Positions 52,942-60,357 of a stretch of DNA of 64,000 bases are shown piece by piece (position 1 is the stretch's first letter; every line of letters starts with the position of its first letter). Position numbers and translations under genes: made by a program. Origin of the DNA: CAYLLT01 sp964384465 (GTDB taxonomy: Bacteria > Planctomycetota > Phycisphaerae > UBA1845 > PWPN01); the NCBI GenBank assembly GCA_964384465.1, contig CAYLLT010000009.1:17746-81745 (forward strand), given 5' to 3'. The notes below the pieces were generated by a model. It was given only the letters and a program-made list of their open reading frames with translations. It ran no database searches and was not told the DNA's origin.

Positions 52942-53024
52942 GCAGGGCAGGTCGCCAGACTGCCGTCACAGTTCCGCGTGTCCAGATAGTCGCGGCAGGT
53001 CGTTGACCTGCCCTACCTGGCTGG
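52942..53024. repeat. Palindromic repeat, family C copy 1
   Basis: GGGCAGGTCG, then a 50-base middle ending GCGGCAGGTCG, and TTGACCTGCCCTACCTGGCT. The nearly identical copy 2 lies at 53551-53634, and related copies lie at 54811-54890 and 55720-55770. GGCAGGTCG/CGACCTGCC elements can pair within one copy. Confidence 0.8.
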
Positions 53025-53315
53025 CTATGCCTTGTCCAAGACGCCTTGGATTCCAGCTCGATCGAATGCTCGCAAGGTCTTCGTCCGTACGTTTCCCAGC
53101 GTCGCCAGGCGAACCACAGTTCCGAGCACCGTCTCTTCATCAGGACCCTCGAGTACGAGAAGTCCGTCATGTGCACCAACGGTCCAGTAAATAGCCTTTG
53201 CGTTGACGCCGGCACCGGCGGCACTCTTGGCAAATTCATCCGCACGCTTTACGGTATCCTTGAGGCCATGCAGTCCCTGTTCGGTGTAGTCCAAAAGGAC
53301 GATCATCGTGACCAT
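53025..53315 (-). CDS. GYD-domain protein
   Basis: The 96-residue product has the GYD dimeric alpha/beta-barrel pattern: MIVLLDYTEQGLHGLKDTVK, AKAIYWTVGAHDGLLVLEGP and NVRTKTLRAF. Function is unknown for the family. It is isolated between copies of family C repeats, transcribed against the glycan locus. Confidence 0.85.
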   Translation of the reverse strand: MVTMIVLLDYTEQGLHGLKDTVKRADEFAKSAAGAGVNAKAIYWTVGAHDGLLVLEGPDEETVLGTVVRLATLGNVRTKTLRAFDRAGIQGVLDKA

Positions 53316-53639
53316 GAGATCCTCTCTGGATCTGAATCCAGTCCTCGCCGCGCTCCACCAGCCGCATTGGAGACGGGTCGCGGTGATTCAACAGGAATGC
53401 AGCGGCTGCATCGATCCCGCGACGAGCAGGAAACGCGCCACCTCGAAGAAGGCCAAGGCGACGCGCATCGACCCGTTGAGCTTAACCGTGAGCCGCACTT
53501 TCAGCAACATTCCCGTGGCACTCGGTGCAGAACGATGTGGCCGAGCAGAGGTAGGGCAGGTCGTCAGACCTGCCGTCACAGTTCCGCGTGTCCAGATAGT
53601 CGCGGCAGGTCGTTGACCTGTCCTACCTGGCTCGGAGGC
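53316..53639. other. Non-coding stretch with family C repeat
   Basis: I see no convincing gene. Open frames across it are arginine- and serine-rich and unlike known proteins. Its last 90 bases are family C copy 2 (53551-53634), which abuts the truncated ORF6N pseudogene. Confidence 0.6.
53551..53634. repeat. Palindromic repeat, family C copy 2
   Basis: GTAGGGCAGGTCG at the left and CGTTGACCTGTCCTACCTGG at the right flank the same middle as copy 1 (GTCACAGTTCCGCGTGTCCA). The copy replaces the 5' part of the ORF6N gene. Confidence 0.85.
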
Positions 53640-54014
53640 CGGCGTTTTGAAGCATGTCTGAAATCACAGTTTGTGATCTCAAACACCGGGCGGGGCGGAC
53701 GGCGAACACGGCCATATGCGTTCACCGAACACGGTGCGATCATGGCCGCCACTGTGCTCAACTCTCCCAGGGCCGTCAAAGCCAGCATCTACGTCGTGCG
53801 CGCCTTTGTGAAGCTTCGGGGGGTGTTCGCATCACACAAGGAGCTCGCCGCGAAGCTCAGAGAGCTGGAACGCCATCTTGAAAACCACGACGGTCAGTTG
53901 ATCGCCCTGGTGGACGCGATCCGGCAATTGATGGAGCCCCCGCCCGACCCGCCACGCCGCCGGATCGGGTTTGCGACCGAGCTTGAGGGCAAAGCCCGCA
54001 GAACCAGCGGGTGA
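53640..54014 (+). pseudogene. C-terminal remnant of an ORF6N/KilA-N-type protein
   Basis: About 115 codons remain: GGRRTRPYAFTEHGAIMAAT, VVRAFVKLRGVFASHKELA, LENHDGQLIALVDAIRQLM and RRRIGF, the middle and C-terminal parts of ORF6N-domain proteins found in phages and mobile elements. The N-terminal ORF6N domain is absent, and a family C repeat sits exactly where it should begin. The open frame to 53046 has no resemblance to that domain. The gene was probably truncated by an insertion or deletion at the repeat. Confidence 0.8.
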
Positions 54015-54080
54015 AGATCGCACTCATGTCGCCGGTCAACGCCTGCCGCGACCTCGGCGGGTTCGGGATAGTAGAAGATA

Positions 54081-54118
54081 CGTCGTTGACCTGCTCTACC
54101 CGGCTGACTCATTGAGGT
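54081..54118. repeat. Partial family C repeat
   Basis: CGTCGTTGACCTGCTCTACC and then CGGCTGACTCATTGAGG correspond to the right part of family C; GACTCATTGAGG also occurs at 52919-52930 beside copy 1. The rest of 54015-54270 has no gene that I can support, only a basic fragment (RKPGRKPKNQEKQVW at about 54125-54170) of unknown origin. Confidence 0.5.
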
Positions 54119-54270
54119 GATAATCCCTCGCAAACCTGGCCGCAAGCCAAAGAATCAAGAGAAACAGGTATGGTGTCCCCCGATTAACGGATTAACCGGA
54201 CAACATGATCGTCATTGATCGTGTTGAGACGTTGAGCTATCCTGTCCATGAGTGGCGAGGTTGCCCGTAG

Positions 54271-54528
54271 ATGCGGCGGTTCAAGTGGATCGAGTGGAAC
54301 CTCTCGAAAATCGATGCTCACGGCCTTGCTGCCGAGGAGGTCGAGGGCGCATTCGACCGCGTGTTCAGTCTCGCGCCGCGCGATGACGGTTCGTTCCGGA
54401 TGTTCGCCGAAACCTCTTCCGGCCGCCGAATCTGGGTGATCTGGCGCTATGATAGGGAGAATGACGAGGCGTCCGACGTATTCGGGGAATTGGGCGATTT
54501 GCCGATTTTCGTCATCACCGCATATTGA
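54271..54528 (+). CDS. BrnT-like small protein (possible toxin)
   Basis: The 85-residue product has FKWIEWNLSKIDAHGLAAEE, GRRIWVIWRYDREND and a terminal FVITAY. The order W/K/HGL, acidic helix, GRRIW strand and final ITAY resembles the BrnT/RelE-like fold, though the match is remote. It ends 12 bases before an AF2212-like gene, so the two may be a toxin-antitoxin pair. Confidence 0.55.
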   Translation: MRRFKWIEWNLSKIDAHGLAAEEVEGAFDRVFSLAPRDDGSFRMFAETSSGRRIWVIWRYDRENDEASDVFGELGDLPIFVITAY

Positions 54529-54540
54529 AAGGCAAGCACG

Positions 54541-54801
54541 ATGACCGGGCCTGTTGCTGATCAGCGAAGTCACGAGCGTCGAGCGGAAGACGAGCGCATC
54601 GCGGCCGAGCCTCGGCTGGCACCGCTCGACCTACCGCCTGATGCCGCCGCCGAGCCGGTAGAGGCGCACCTTGCCCGGCAGGGCCGACGACCGCTGGCAG
54701 TCGCGGGCGTCGTGGAGAACGGTCTGGTACGTCCTCTGGATACCAGCGTGAAGCTGCCGGAACATTCGCGCGTTATCATCGTGGCGGCTGATGGGCCGTG
54801 A
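54541..54801 (+). CDS. AF2212-like antitoxin-type protein
   Basis: The 86-residue product ends VAGVVENGLVRPLDTSVKLP and then EHSRVIIVA, the AF2212/DUF104 beta motif found in antitoxins of VapC and MazF partners. The first 50 residues are charged and probably disordered. The last bases and the following 30 recur, with three mismatches, at 55711-55740. Confidence 0.6.
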   Translation: MTGPVADQRSHERRAEDERIAAEPRLAPLDLPPDAAAEPVEAHLARQGRRPLAVAGVVENGLVRPLDTSVKLPEHSRVIIVAADGP

Positions 54802-54810
54802 GCCATGTAT

Positions 54811-54890
54811 AGGACAGGTCGCCAGACCTGCCCACGATTCCGCGCGTCCAGACAGTTGTGGCAGGTCGTTGACCTGCCCTGGCTAACTGG
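54811..54890. repeat. Palindromic repeat, family C copy 3
   Basis: AGGACAGGTCGCCAGACCTG on the left and GGCAGGTCGTTGACCTGCCC on the right, with CGCGCGTCCAGACAGTTGTG between. It is more diverged from copies 1 and 2 than they are from each other. It separates the two small toxin-antitoxin-like modules. Confidence 0.8.
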
Positions 54891-54955
54891 CTTCGCCTTC
54901 CGCCGCCGTTGACGCGACCGGCCAACGGTAAGTAGGATGTCAACAGGAGATGTTC

Positions 54956-55198
54956 ATGACCTATCGCGGGCACATCAGAAATGGCCAAATCACGTTCGAT
55001 GAGCCGGTCCAGTTGCCGGAAGGGGTTCCTGTGAGCGTTGACGTGTTGGTTGAAGGTGAGGGCGGTCGCCGTCAAATCCTTCGAATGCCGCTCGAACAGC
55101 GCCGGAAACTCCTGATGCGGCAATCGGAGCGCTTGGCCGCCGACTACGCGTCGGACCCAGACCGAGCCGACTGGCAGGGCGGAGACATCGTTGAGTAA
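54956..55198 (+). CDS. AF2212-like antitoxin (partner of MazF)
   Basis: The 80-residue product starts MTYRGHIRNGQITFDEPVQL, typical of AF2212-like antitoxins. AGGAG is six bases before the ATG at 54956, better than for an ATG at 54950. The C-terminal half is helical and acidic. It overlaps the MazF gene by eight bases. Confidence 0.75.
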   Translation: MTYRGHIRNGQITFDEPVQLPEGVPVSVDVLVEGEGGRRQILRMPLEQRRKLLMRQSERLAADYASDPDRADWQGGDIVE

Positions 55199-55550
55199 CC
55201 TGCCCGCCCCAGTTCGCGGCGATGTATGGCTGGTGAACTTTGACCCCACGCTTGGCGCCGAAATCCGCAAGACCCGCCCCGCCGTCGTGGTGAGTTCCGA
55301 TGGTATTGGGCGTCTGCCAGTCAAGCTGGTGGCGCCGGTCACGGAATGGAAGGACGCGTTCGGCGACAGTGCCTGGCTTGTTCGCATCGAGCCGGATGCC
55401 GGCAACGGCTTAAGCAAAACCTCCGCCGCCGATGTACTTCAGCTCCGAGGCATGGATTTACGGCGGTTCGTCAGCCGGATTGGTCATCTGTCGCCAGAGC
55501 TGATGGACGAAATCGCCTCTGCGGTGGCGATCGTGGTGGAACATCGTTGA
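55191..55550 (+). CDS. MazF/PemK-family toxin
   Basis: The 119-residue product has RGDVWLVNFDPTLGAEIRKT, RPAVVVSSD and KLVAPVTEWK, the conserved MazF fold, an endoribonuclease that cuts mRNA at short sequences. TTG at 55191 is the start, with GGAG seven bases ahead, inside the antitoxin's 3' end. The order antitoxin-toxin is standard. Confidence 0.9.
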   Translation: MSNLPAPVRGDVWLVNFDPTLGAEIRKTRPAVVVSSDGIGRLPVKLVAPVTEWKDAFGDSAWLVRIEPDAGNGLSKTSAADVLQLRGMDLRRFVSRIGHLSPELMDEIASAVAIVVEHR

Positions 55551-55861
55551 ACTGTCGTTCTTGCCGGACCCCGGAATCAAATTGGGAGGGGTCGCCGCGG
55601 AAGAGGAAGCTTGATGCATGCCGTTAGTGAGCACTTCTCATCCAAAGAAACTCCGGACACCGGAAAGAGTCGAGATCGAGGCAGGATATAGGTGACTGTC
55701 CCTAGTTTACTGTGGCGGCCGATGGACCGTGAGCCATGTAGAGGGGCAGGTCGTTGACCTGCCCTGGCTATGATTAGCGCAGCCCCGCTAAGAAGAGCCA
55801 AACGAAAAAGATACATAATCCGTTGAGAACAAGTACCGATATGATCAAGACGAGAAATGGT
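55551..55861. other. Gene-free stretch with repeat remnants
   Basis: Only repeat scraps are visible: GTGACTGTCCCTAGTTT at 55692-55708 and the truncated family C copy 4. No open frame looks coding. Confidence 0.6.
55720..55770. repeat. Truncated family C repeat, copy 4
   Basis: GAGGGGCAGGTCGTTGACCT and then GCCCTGGCTA carry only one side of the palindrome. The 30 bases to the left match the 3' end of the AF2212-like gene at 54780-54812, so this copy was duplicated with, or inserted near, such a gene. Confidence 0.7.
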
Positions 55862-56887
55862 CTACTCGACGGGATGGATGGTCCAAAGACGGAGAATTGA
55901 ATCGTCGTGACTCCCAATCAGAGCCACGTCGCAATTCTGAGATACTGCGACACACCTAAAATCATTCCAGCATTTGAGTTTCTTCACTTCAGTTCCTGTC
56001 TGCACATCCCACAGGCGTACAGAACCATCCCAGCTTGCTGAGATAAGTCGTGTACCGTTCTTGCAGAACGCTACCGAAGAAACGATCCAACTGTGACCAT
56101 TAAAGCGACGCACCTCCTTGCCGGTCGCGACGTTCCACAAGCGGATTGAGCCGTCGTGACTACCGGAAGCGACATGCTGACCATCTGGAGACCATGCTAC
56201 GCTGGTGATCCAGTCTGAATGACCAACGAGTTGCGAGAGCTGTTGACCATCTGACAGTGACCAGATTCGGACTATATTGTCGTCTCCACCAGATGCAGCG
56301 CGGTCGCCCGCTGGCGAGAATGCCACAGAACGGATCTCGTCAGTGTGTCCCGAAATCACGCGAATCTGTGATCCTGTCGCTGTGTCCCAGAGGCGCACCG
56401 TCATGTCACGACTACCGGATAGAATCTGCTTGCCATCTGGTGAGAATGCGACACTGTACACCCAGTCAGTGTGCCCCTGCAGACGCCGGACCTCTCGTCC
56501 GGTCTGCAAATCCCACAAATGAATGAGAAGTTCGCTGCTGGAGACCAGATATCGATCGTCCCCCGATAGGGCCACACTGGTCACGCAACCCCGGTGGCCA
56601 GTGAAACACTTGGTCTCTCGACCGTTCTTAAGGTCCCAGATGCGAGCGGTACAGTCGAAGCTTCCAGTTGCTCCTGTTCTACCGTCTGCCGAGACGGCAG
56701 TAGCTGCTATTGGCTTTGTGTGACCTCTAAGGTCACGTGTATCATCGCCCCAGATGAGATAAGTCAGTAGCACACCGGCGCAAATGGTACTGATTATGAT
56801 CCACCTGTGAGTACTGAGAAATATGGAGCTCAATCTCACCGTGTCCTCCGATATCCTCAAAGAGAGGAACCAGAAACTGTTACCCAT
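55862..56887 (-). CDS. Membrane-anchored WD40-repeat protein
   Basis: The 341-residue protein has an N-terminal membrane helix (residues about 28-45: WIIISTICAGVLLTYLIW). Seven WD repeats then form a propeller, for example GHTDWVYSVAFSPDGKQILS and ASGSHDGSIRLWNVATG. It should act as a scaffold with the propeller outside the membrane. GC is clearly lower than that of the neighbours, which suggests later acquisition. It ends only seven bases before the FemAB-like gene's stop on the same strand; the functional link is unknown. Confidence 0.85.
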   Translation of the reverse strand: MGNSFWFLSLRISEDTVRLSSIFLSTHRWIIISTICAGVLLTYLIWGDDTRDLRGHTKPIAATAVSADGRTGATGSFDCTARIWDLKNGRETKCFTGHRGCVTSVALSGDDRYLVSSSELLIHLWDLQTGREVRRLQGHTDWVYSVAFSPDGKQILSGSRDMTVRLWDTATGSQIRVISGHTDEIRSVAFSPAGDRAASGGDDNIVRIWSLSDGQQLSQLVGHSDWITSVAWSPDGQHVASGSHDGSIRLWNVATGKEVRRFNGHSWIVSSVAFCKNGTRLISASWDGSVRLWDVQTGTEVKKLKCWNDFRCVAVSQNCDVALIGSHDDSILRLWTIHPVE

Positions 56888-56893
56888 TTCTTG

Positions 56894-57853
56894 TCACGAT
56901 GAGGCCGGAGGTTCGGCCGGCGCGTCGGATTCCTCCCAGTAGACCTGGCCGGTCAAACGCTTGTACATGTCGGGTTTTAACATGCGCACGACACTCAGGA
57001 AACCGGGTCGGGCGTGCAGGCGGGCGGGGTACTTCTGGTGCATGAAGCCGAGGGCGGTCTTGAACTCCTCCAGCTTGGTGACTGTTCCTTTGATCGAATA
57101 ATTGCCTTTGGTGACGCCCTCGATGGCCTTCGAGCGCATGAGAAACGCGTAGACCAGGGCGTCGTTCGGTTTGCTGCCCAGCAGGTCAGTGTGCGAGGCG
57201 ATGGTGTCGAGCGAGGCGGTGTCGCCGTAGATTTTGCTGATGAGAAAGCCCGCCACGCGGCCGGATGCGCGGTCGATGGCTACGAGGATGCTGGTGGCCG
57301 GCAGGTCGAGAAGCTCCTTGAGCCGGTCGGTCAACTGCTGCTCGTTCAAAATCCATTTCCAGCCCGTCCGCTGCACGAGCGAGTTCCACGCCTCCAGCAG
57401 GCCGCGGACCATCTCGCGGTCGGTGCGCTCCAGCAGGACGATGTCGCACATCTTCATCCCCTGGCGGATTTTGTTGCGCTTCTTGAAGTTGAACGAGCCG
57501 ACGCCGTACTCCGGCAGCGAGACGACGTTGATCACCAGCGACGAGTTGGCCAGCGATTCGTCGGGGACGATGTGCTGGTAGGCCAGAAAAGTGTAGCGCA
57601 GCGACGGCGAGCGCCCCGGCACAAACGCCGTGAGCATGTCGGCGGGCCAGGCGAAACCCTGCCGGATGCGCACCCACCAGCGGCCTTCGGCGTCCTGAAA
57701 CGGCTTGCGATAGTTGCCGAAGACGCGGCTGATGTCCTGGTAAAACCAGAACGCATTATATTTGCACTTCTGCACGGCCCGGCAATATTCGTCAACGGAG
57801 CTGTGCCGCAACATCAACGCGGGGACTTCGATTTCTTGAATCTGCTGGGCCAT
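56894..57853 (-). CDS. FemAB-like GNAT acyltransferase, copy 1
   Basis: The 319-residue product has YGVGSFNFKKRNKIRQGMKM, LLEAWNSLVQRTGWK and VAIDRASGRVAGFLISKIYG, the GNAT fold of FemAB-type proteins. These transfer amino acids from aminoacyl-tRNA or acyl groups to envelope precursors. It is about half identical to the protein encoded at 59166, which shares MAQQ at its start and KRLTGQ near its end. The pair flanks an aminotransferase gene. Confidence 0.8.
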   Translation of the reverse strand: MAQQIQEIEVPALMLRHSSVDEYCRAVQKCKYNAFWFYQDISRVFGNYRKPFQDAEGRWWVRIRQGFAWPADMLTAFVPGRSPSLRYTFLAYQHIVPDESLANSSLVINVVSLPEYGVGSFNFKKRNKIRQGMKMCDIVLLERTDREMVRGLLEAWNSLVQRTGWKWILNEQQLTDRLKELLDLPATSILVAIDRASGRVAGFLISKIYGDTASLDTIASHTDLLGSKPNDALVYAFLMRSKAIEGVTKGNYSIKGTVTKLEEFKTALGFMHQKYPARLHARPGFLSVVRMLKPDMYKRLTGQVYWEESDAPAEPPASS

Positions 57854-57918
57854 ACGTTCTCAATTCTGCGTTCCCGCCCCGACCACGCCCCTGTATTGTA
57901 CTGAGAAAGAGACGAGCC

Positions 57919-57984
57919 GTCCGAGCCGCGACCGTAAGGGAGCGGTGTTCCTGCGCGTTCCGCTCCCTCACGGTCGCGGCTCTG
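57919..57984. repeat. Palindromic repeat, family A copy 2
   Basis: Arms GAGCCGCGACCGTAAGGGAG with CGG at 57923-57945 and the inverse at 57960-57982 (one mismatch, CTCACGG for CTTACGG). This is the same element as in the ruvC-ruvA gap. It fills most of the 155-base space between the FemAB-like and aminotransferase genes. Confidence 0.85.
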
Positions 57985-58008
57985 AATACACCGCTTCCCA
58001 CGCACCCT

Positions 58009-59154
58009 CTACACCGCATCGCGGATGATCCTGATTAGTGCATCCAGTTGATCCGGTGAAAACGATGGATGCGTCGCCAACGTCACCACGTGCGCGAACG
58101 CATCCTCCGCCATCGGGCAGGTGGCCGGATCGTAACCCATCTGCACGAGCGGCTCACCTTGCAGCGGATCGGCGGGCGTGGCGAACCAGCCGCCGATGTC
58201 CAGGTGCAGCCGCTTGCCGGCTTGCATCGCCTGCGGCTTGCGGCTCACGCGAATCGGGACGCGCAGATACATCGGGTCGGATCGGGGGTCCGCCTCGATG
58301 ACAGCAATTCCCTCCTGTGCAAACCTTCGCATCAGGGCGGCGGCGTTCTCCTTCCGCCGCTGCATCAGTTCCGGCCAGCGGTGGAAAGCCTTCAGCGCCG
58401 CCTTGGCCTGACTGGCTGAACAGAGCTTCAGGAAACCATCGGCGCTGTCCGGCAGCGATTCGGTCATCGGCGGCGCCCCCAGAAGAAGCCCGCGCTGACG
58501 GACCCACCGATAGACTGCCCTGATCGCATCGCGCGTCTTGGGCGTGACCAGCCATCGATGCAGTTTGCGCTGTGCGCTGAGCGATAAGGATTCCGCCGCG
58601 CTGGGCGTGATCCCTTCGCGGGCGATGACGCGATCGACCTCGCGGGCCAGCCCTGCGTCCGCAAAAGAGAAGATGCCGCCCTGGCCGGCCGGGAAAGGCT
58701 TGGACCACTCCAGGCTGAATACGCCGCCCACGCCGAAGTTGCCTACCTTTGTCCCTTCCCATGTCGCGCCCGGCGCGTGGCAGCAGTCCTCGATCATCGG
58801 GACGTTGTTCGTTCGGGTCCACGCCAGATACGCATCGATTGGAGCCGGTACGCCGAACGTGTGCTGCACGATCAAAGCACGCAGTGAACCCGCCTGCCGC
58901 TCCAGTGAGGCGGGGGCGATGTTCATGTGCCGATCGACGTCCAGGAAGACCGGCCGGGCGCCCAGGCGGATGATCGGTTCGATGACGCCGTAGCACGTAT
59001 ACGCACAGATTCCGACGTGATCGCCCGTGCCGACTCCCAGCGCCCGCAGCACCGCATATAGCCCGACGCGGCCCCTCCCGAACGCCCGCGCGGAGGCTGC
59101 GCCCTGATATTCCGCGAACTGGGCCTCGAACTGCTGTACGAGTTTCGGGGTCAT
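58009..59154 (-). CDS. DegT/DnrJ/EryC1/StrS-type PLP aminotransferase
   Basis: The 381-residue product has the class V-like fold: FGRGRVGLYAVLRALG, VGICAYTCYGVIEPI, MIEDCCHAPGATWEG (Asp123 at the PLP nitrogen) and EWSKPFPAGQGG with the PLP-binding Lys152. It would aminate a keto sugar, making an amino sugar. The frame is open to 59910, but that part is antisense to the next gene; the ATG at 59154 starts just before that gene's stop (59166) on the same strand, overlapping it by none. Confidence 0.88.
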   Translation of the reverse strand: MTPKLVQQFEAQFAEYQGAASARAFGRGRVGLYAVLRALGVGTGDHVGICAYTCYGVIEPIIRLGARPVFLDVDRHMNIAPASLERQAGSLRALIVQHTFGVPAPIDAYLAWTRTNNVPMIEDCCHAPGATWEGTKVGNFGVGGVFSLEWSKPFPAGQGGIFSFADAGLAREVDRVIAREGITPSAAESLSLSAQRKLHRWLVTPKTRDAIRAVYRWVRQRGLLLGAPPMTESLPDSADGFLKLCSASQAKAALKAFHRWPELMQRRKENAAALMRRFAQEGIAVIEADPRSDPMYLRVPIRVSRKPQAMQAGKRLHLDIGGWFATPADPLQGEPLVQMGYDPATCPMAEDAFAHVVTLATHPSFSPDQLDALIRIIRDAV

Positions 59155-59165
59155 ATCCGCCTGCG

Positions 59166-60086
59166 TCAATCGAGCTGACCCGTCAAACGCTTGTACATCG
59201 CGGGTTTCAACACTCGGAGCATCGTGAACAGCCCCGGCCTTGCCCGCAGCATCGCGGGGAACGGATGCGGCACGAATCCCATCGAGGTTTTGAACTCCTC
59301 CAACTGCGTGACCGTCGATTTGATGGCGTAGTGTGCCCGGGTCACACCGGCGAGCAGCATGGCCCGCTTCAGGAACGTAAAGACCAGCGCGTCGTTCGGT
59401 TTGCTGGACAGGAGTTCGGTGTTCGAGGCGATGGTATCGATGTAGGCGGTGTCGCCGAAGATCTTGCTGATGATGAATCCGGCCACGCGGCCGGAGGCGT
59501 GGTCGATCGCCAGCAGGATGCTGGTCGCCGGCAGGTCGAGCAGTTCCGACCACTGGTCGAAGAGTTGATCCTCGGTGGCGATGTGCTTCCAGCCGGTCCG
59601 TTGAACGAGCGAGTTCCACGCTTCCAGTGCGCTGCGGATCAGCTCGCGCTCGGGGCGCTCGAGCAGCACCATGTCGCAGAGTTTCAGACCCTGCCGCACC
59701 TTGTTGCGTTTCTTGAAGTCGATCGCGGCGGCGCCATAGGCGGCGAGATTCAGAATGACATTGATGACCAGTGAGCAGTTGGAGGGCGAACCTTCCGGCA
59801 CGCAATGCTGATATCCCAGATAAGTGCCGCGAAACGGGGGCGAGCGCCTCGGCGAGAGGCCGGCCAGCGCGTCCGCAGGCCAGGAAAACCCGGGCCGAAC
59901 CTGATACCACCAGATGCCCTCGGAATCCTGATACGGCCGGCCGTACAAACCGAAGATGGCGCTCGGCTCCTGATACGCCCAGAACGCGTTGCGCTTACAG
60001 GCCCGCAGCGCCCGGCAATACTCGTCCGTCGAGCTGCTTCGCAGCATCAGCGGTGGCACCTCGATATCCTGTGCCTGTTGGGCCAT
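59166..60086 (-). CDS. FemAB-like GNAT acyltransferase, copy 2
   Basis: The 306-residue paralogue of the 56894 gene. GAAAIDFKKRNKVRQGLKLC, LEAWNSLVQRTGWKHI, AIDHASGRVAGFIISKIFGD and YKRLTGQ match it closely along the whole length. Both genes and the aminotransferase run in the same direction, suggesting duplication around the aminotransferase gene. An amino sugar made by the aminotransferase is a reasonable acceptor. Confidence 0.8.
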   Translation of the reverse strand: MAQQAQDIEVPPLMLRSSSTDEYCRALRACKRNAFWAYQEPSAIFGLYGRPYQDSEGIWWYQVRPGFSWPADALAGLSPRRSPPFRGTYLGYQHCVPEGSPSNCSLVINVILNLAAYGAAAIDFKKRNKVRQGLKLCDMVLLERPERELIRSALEAWNSLVQRTGWKHIATEDQLFDQWSELLDLPATSILLAIDHASGRVAGFIISKIFGDTAYIDTIASNTELLSSKPNDALVFTFLKRAMLLAGVTRAHYAIKSTVTQLEEFKTSMGFVPHPFPAMLRARPGLFTMLRVLKPAMYKRLTGQLD

Positions 60087-60153
60087 GTTGCTCCACGATA
60101 ATCAAACAGGACTGCGGCAACTTGCACTACACCGCAAAGTCACGATAAGTATC

Positions 60154-60352
60154 TCTGCGCTAGGCCCGCCATTCATGGCGGGTTTGGAGACGCACAAATC
60201 CAACCCGATCCCGGTTTACCGGGATTCTCGCTGGATGGCTTGAGCCGAGCGGGATACCAGGCTAAAGCCGGATTCGAGAACCCCGCTGAAGCGGGCTCTA
60301 TCTCTCTGAAAAACACATCGCTTACCCGGCATAAATGCCGGGCCTAGCGCAT
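60154..60352. repeat. Composite palindromic repeat (four hairpins in a long inverted repeat)
   Basis: TGCGCTAGGCCCG (60156-60168) and CGGGCCTAGCGCA (60339-60351) are exact outer arms. Inside are hairpins at 60165-60182 (CCCGCCATTCATGGCGGG), 60209-60226 (ATCCCGGTTTACCGGGAT), 60281-60295 and 60325-60342 (CCCGGCATAAATGCCGGG). It occupies the 271-base gap between the GT4 gene and the second FemAB-like gene; no coding frame is credible. Confidence 0.85.
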
Positions 60353-60357
60353 GCGCT

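Noticed and set aside
53388..53579. 63-codon minus-strand frame upstream of the GYD gene
   Set aside because: A short LKVRLTVKLNG stretch looks protein-like, but half the frame is repeat DNA and no ribosome binding site is seen.
53046..53639. N-terminal 198 codons of the frame leading into the ORF6N remnant
   Set aside because: They are antisense to the GYD gene and read through the repeat; nothing resembles the ORF6N domain.
52942..55770. Regular repeats as a possible CRISPR array
   Set aside because: The copies are palindromic, unevenly spaced, separated by genes, and no cas gene is present.
59155..59910. Extended N-terminus of the aminotransferase frame
   Set aside because: It overlaps the FemAB-like gene in another frame and lacks any PLP-enzyme motif; the ATG at 59154 fits the family.
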